Assembly: GCA_035691285.1 (NCBI GenBank)
Contig: DASSJI010000222.1
Location: 1-14,665, forward strand
Reading direction: 5' to 3'
From: DATFEN01 sp035691285
GTDB taxonomy: Bacteria; Acidobacteriota; Vicinamibacteria; Fen-336
DNA length: 14,665 bases
The notes beneath the pieces are model-generated. The model worked only from the letters and a program-made list of their open reading frames with translations, had not been told where the DNA came from and searched no databases. Below, one piece after another: positions 12,882 to 14,665 of this stretch (its first letter is position 1; each line of letters begins with the position of its first letter). The translations under genes were made by a program, and so were the position numbers.

Positions 12882-14081
12882 TCATGGGTGCTGCTTGGGG
12901 CGTGGCTCGGCATCGTCCGTGAAAAGCTTGATGTAGCCGTCGTACCTGAATCGGCGGTGGCGAGCCTGACCGGTGATCTCGCGAAGGATTCTCGCCTCGA
13001 CGAAGCGCCGCACGAGCTGGTTAGCGGCCGGATAGGTGGTGCCCGTCAGGTTGCGCACGTCTTCGACGGCAACGATGGGACGCCTGTAGAGCGACTCCAG
13101 CACTCGGTGGCCATGGCCCGCGGCCCGCCCGAATCTCTCTGTAATGCGCGAACGATGCTCTTCGCGCAACGCGAGAATGCGTCGCGCCGTTTCGGTCGCC
13201 TGGGCGCTGACCTCCGCCACGCCCTGCAGGAAGAAGCCCAACCAGCCCTCCCAGTCGTCCGAGTCCCGCACGGCCTGCAGCCGATCGTAGTAAACCGAAC
13301 GATGCCGCTTGAAGTAATGCGAGAGGTACAGCACGGGCTTGGAAAGGACGCCGCGTTCGCAGAGGAGGAAGGTGATCAGCAATCTCCCGATGCGTCCGTT
13401 GCCGTCGAGGAAGGGATGGATGGTCTCGAACTGCGCGTGCGCGAGCCCAATCTTGAGGAGCAGGGGCATTTGGTCATCGGCGTGCAGAAAGCGCTCGAGG
13501 TCCCCCAGGGCCCCTGGCACGTCGCTTGGCGGTGGCGGCACGAAAGCCGCCTCGGCGAGCGTGCAGCCCGGTGGCCCGATCCAGTTCTGGCTCCGTCGAA
13601 GTTCTCCCGGCGTTAGGTGTGAACCGCGCACCCCCTCGACGAGGAGGCTGTGGATCTCGCGAATGAGCCGAACGGACACCGGGAGGTTCTTCAACATGGC
13701 AAGGCCACGGTTCATAGCCCTTACGTAGTTGACGACCTCGTCGACATCCGATGGCCGGCCCGAGGGCGCCAAGATCTTCGCTTCGGCCGCGAGCAGGTCT
13801 TGAAGGGAGCTCTGAGTGCCCTCGATCTGGCTGGAGAGAACGGCTTCTTTGCGAACGTACATGAGCACGAATAGATCGGGGTGCGGCAAGGTCTGGATCG
13901 ATCCATCGAGCCGGCCGAGGCCGCGGTCTGCCTCGGACAGCCGGGCCTGGAGGCCTGCGTCGACCCGAACTCGCGGCCGCGGCGGAAGAGGCGCCGGGAT
14001 GAAGGCGCTGTATCCGGCGGGCTGAGCGACATAGCGGCCGGCCCGTGTCGTCCCTTTCAGATGGCCAGCCCTTTCAGCCAT
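12882..14081 (-). CDS. Fic family protein (AMP-transferase) with C-terminal winged helix
   Basis: A 399-residue Fic protein. The active-site motif is complete, HPFLDGNGRIGR (222-233), including the catalytic H222. An N-terminal inhibitory motif of the (S/T)xxxE(G/N) type is present at 83-88 (SSQIEG), so this is an auto-inhibited class II Fic whose glutamate (E87) blocks ATP. Such enzymes attach AMP to target hydroxyl groups. Residues about 325-380 look like a winged helix-turn-helix (EDVRNLTGTTYPAANQLVRRFVEARILREIT), so DNA binding or autoregulation is possible. The ATG has no obvious ribosome site. A direct repeat lies just upstream (14089-14112). Confidence 0.93.
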   Translation of the reverse strand: MAERAGHLKGTTRAGRYVAQPAGYSAFIPAPLPPRPRVRVDAGLQARLSEADRGLGRLDGSIQTLPHPDLFVLMYVRKEAVLSSQIEGTQSSLQDLLAAEAKILAPSGRPSDVDEVVNYVRAMNRGLAMLKNLPVSVRLIREIHSLLVEGVRGSHLTPGELRRSQNWIGPPGCTLAEAAFVPPPPSDVPGALGDLERFLHADDQMPLLLKIGLAHAQFETIHPFLDGNGRIGRLLITFLLCERGVLSKPVLYLSHYFKRHRSVYYDRLQAVRDSDDWEGWLGFFLQGVAEVSAQATETARRILALREEHRSRITERFGRAAGHGHRVLESLYRRPIVAVEDVRNLTGTTYPAANQLVRRFVEARILREITGQARHRRFRYDGYIKLFTDDAEPRPKQHP

Positions 14082-14444
14082 ATTAAAGGCAGACTACAAC
14101 ATAGCCGACTACCATCGCCATGTGATTGCCAGCCTTTCCTTACGTGGTACTCGCCCGAAGAGCGCACCTCGATCCCAATGACGCGCAATAGTCGCGGCGA
14201 GGGCGGCCGGCTCAGGTCCGTGGGCCGAGTGAGCCGATAAGGCCGAGCGTCGTTCTCCGCGATGCCGCTCACCTCTCGGTACCGCTCGGTGGTGTGGGAT
14301 TGCAACGATCGTCAGGGTCGAGCGGGCGCGTACGGCGTCAGGTGGGGCCCGTTTCCGCGCCGAATGGGTCGATGCAGACCGAACTCGCGAACGAATGGAC
14401 GAGCCGGTCTTGTTCGCGACGGGAAGTTCGAACATTGCTCCCCA
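14082..14444. other. Intergenic region without a convincing gene
   Basis: 363 bases between the Fic start and the end of the Doc-like gene. An 82-codon minus-strand frame (14057-14305) overlaps the Fic start in another frame and resembles no family, and a plus-strand frame is antisense to the Doc-like gene. Codon-position bias is weak. The part next to Fic (14082-14120) is AT-richer and probably holds its promoter. I see no tRNA-like structure or terminator with a T-tract. Confidence 0.6.
14089..14112 (-). promoter_or_regulatory. Direct repeat upstream of the Fic gene (possible operator)
   Basis: Plus-strand GCAGACTAC (14089-14097) and GCCGACTAC (14104-14112) match at 8 of 9 positions with a 15-base period. 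They begin 8 bases upstream of the Fic start, where its promoter should be. The Fic protein has a putative winged helix, so autoregulation at this site is conceivable. This is inference. Confidence 0.33.
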
Positions 14445-14665
14445 TCAGCGCGCCTCTTCGAGCAGGCTGACCACGAGCCGTATCATCAGGTCCTTCTGTG
14501 CTGGATCGCTCTCCGCGATGAGGAGCGCCAGCGCGACCATGGTCGTGTCCGCGAGACGCAGCTCCCCGTCAGCGCGCGTCAGCATCCCGTTCAGGCGCAG
14601 GTACTCCAGGAATAACAACGCGCAGATCCGCTTGTTGCCGTCGGTGAAGGGGTGGTCCTTGATCA
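14445..14665 (-). CDS. Doc/Fic-domain protein, C-terminal part (cut by window edge)
   Basis: Seventy-two codons run in from the right edge to TGA at 14445. The fragment opens with KDHPFTDGNKR, the Fic/Doc signature HxFx(D/N)GNKR; Lys in place of the usual Gly before Arg is typical of Doc proteins, which phosphorylate EF-Tu. It ends with LALLIAESDP...KDLMIRLVVSLLEE, the tail seen in death-on-curing proteins and in RhuM-Fic/Doc fusion proteins. The N-terminal part outside the window would decide between a stand-alone Doc toxin (with a Phd-like antitoxin upstream) and a RhuM fusion. Confidence 0.88.
   Translation of the reverse strand, partial: IKDHPFTDGNKRICALLFLEYLRLNGMLTRADGELRLADTTMVALALLIAESDPAQKDLMIRLVVSLLEEAR

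Noticed and set aside
14057..14305. An 82-codon gene upstream of Fic
   Set aside because: It overlaps the Fic start in another frame, resembles no family and shows weak codon bias.

Overview
The window is GC-rich DNA (strong G/C preference at third codon positions) from a bacterium I cannot name. The mix of a DrrA/CcmA-type ABC exporter, a retinol-dehydrogenase-like SDR, Uma2 nucleases and many toxin-antitoxin-like genes fits an uncultured soil or groundwater lineage such as Rokubacteria/Methylomirabilota or a deltaproteobacterial relative. That placement is inference only.

Layout. (1) 1-2450: the start of an ABC-2 permease and its ATPase on the minus strand, then on the plus strand an exported metallophosphoesterase and a cold-shock protein. 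The cold-shock gene has its own promoter, an unusual hairpin-plus-T-tract leader and a clear terminator. (2) 2452-6135, all minus strand: a Uma2 nuclease, a heptad-repeat coiled-coil protein, a secreted alpha/beta-hydrolase, an RHH-PIN (VapBC/FitAB-like) toxin-antitoxin pair and an SDR oxidoreductase, packed tightly after the Uma2 gene. (3) 6278-8014, plus strand: a bacterial dynamin-like GTPase, divergent from Uma2. (4) About 8015-10500, minus strand: a decayed island of phage type. It holds small genes with strong Shine-Dalgarno sites, two copies of a 52-68 aa protein family, an 83-bp direct repeat that carries a gene fragment, a frameshifted phage-like gene, and a piece resembling the C-terminus of a phage head-morphogenesis protein. 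Most of these genes are hidden under longer spurious reading frames. (5) 10613-14665, minus strand: a toxin-antitoxin and antirepressor cluster with DUF433/DUF5615 (the latter frameshifted), an ORF6N protein, a second Uma2 (about 70% identical to the first by eye), a class II Fic AMP-transferase with an N-terminal inhibitory motif, and the C-terminal end of a Doc-like Fic protein cut by the window edge.

Reading. Left of about 6 kb the genes look mostly like ordinary chromosomal genes with one toxin-antitoxin insertion. From about 8 kb onward it is an accessory island with phage debris and stress/defence-type modules. I did not find a clearly new, complete biological system. The best candidates for a second look are the duplicated small-gene phage module, the cold-shock leader, and the paralogous Uma2 genes, one of which diverges from the dynamin-like GTPase.
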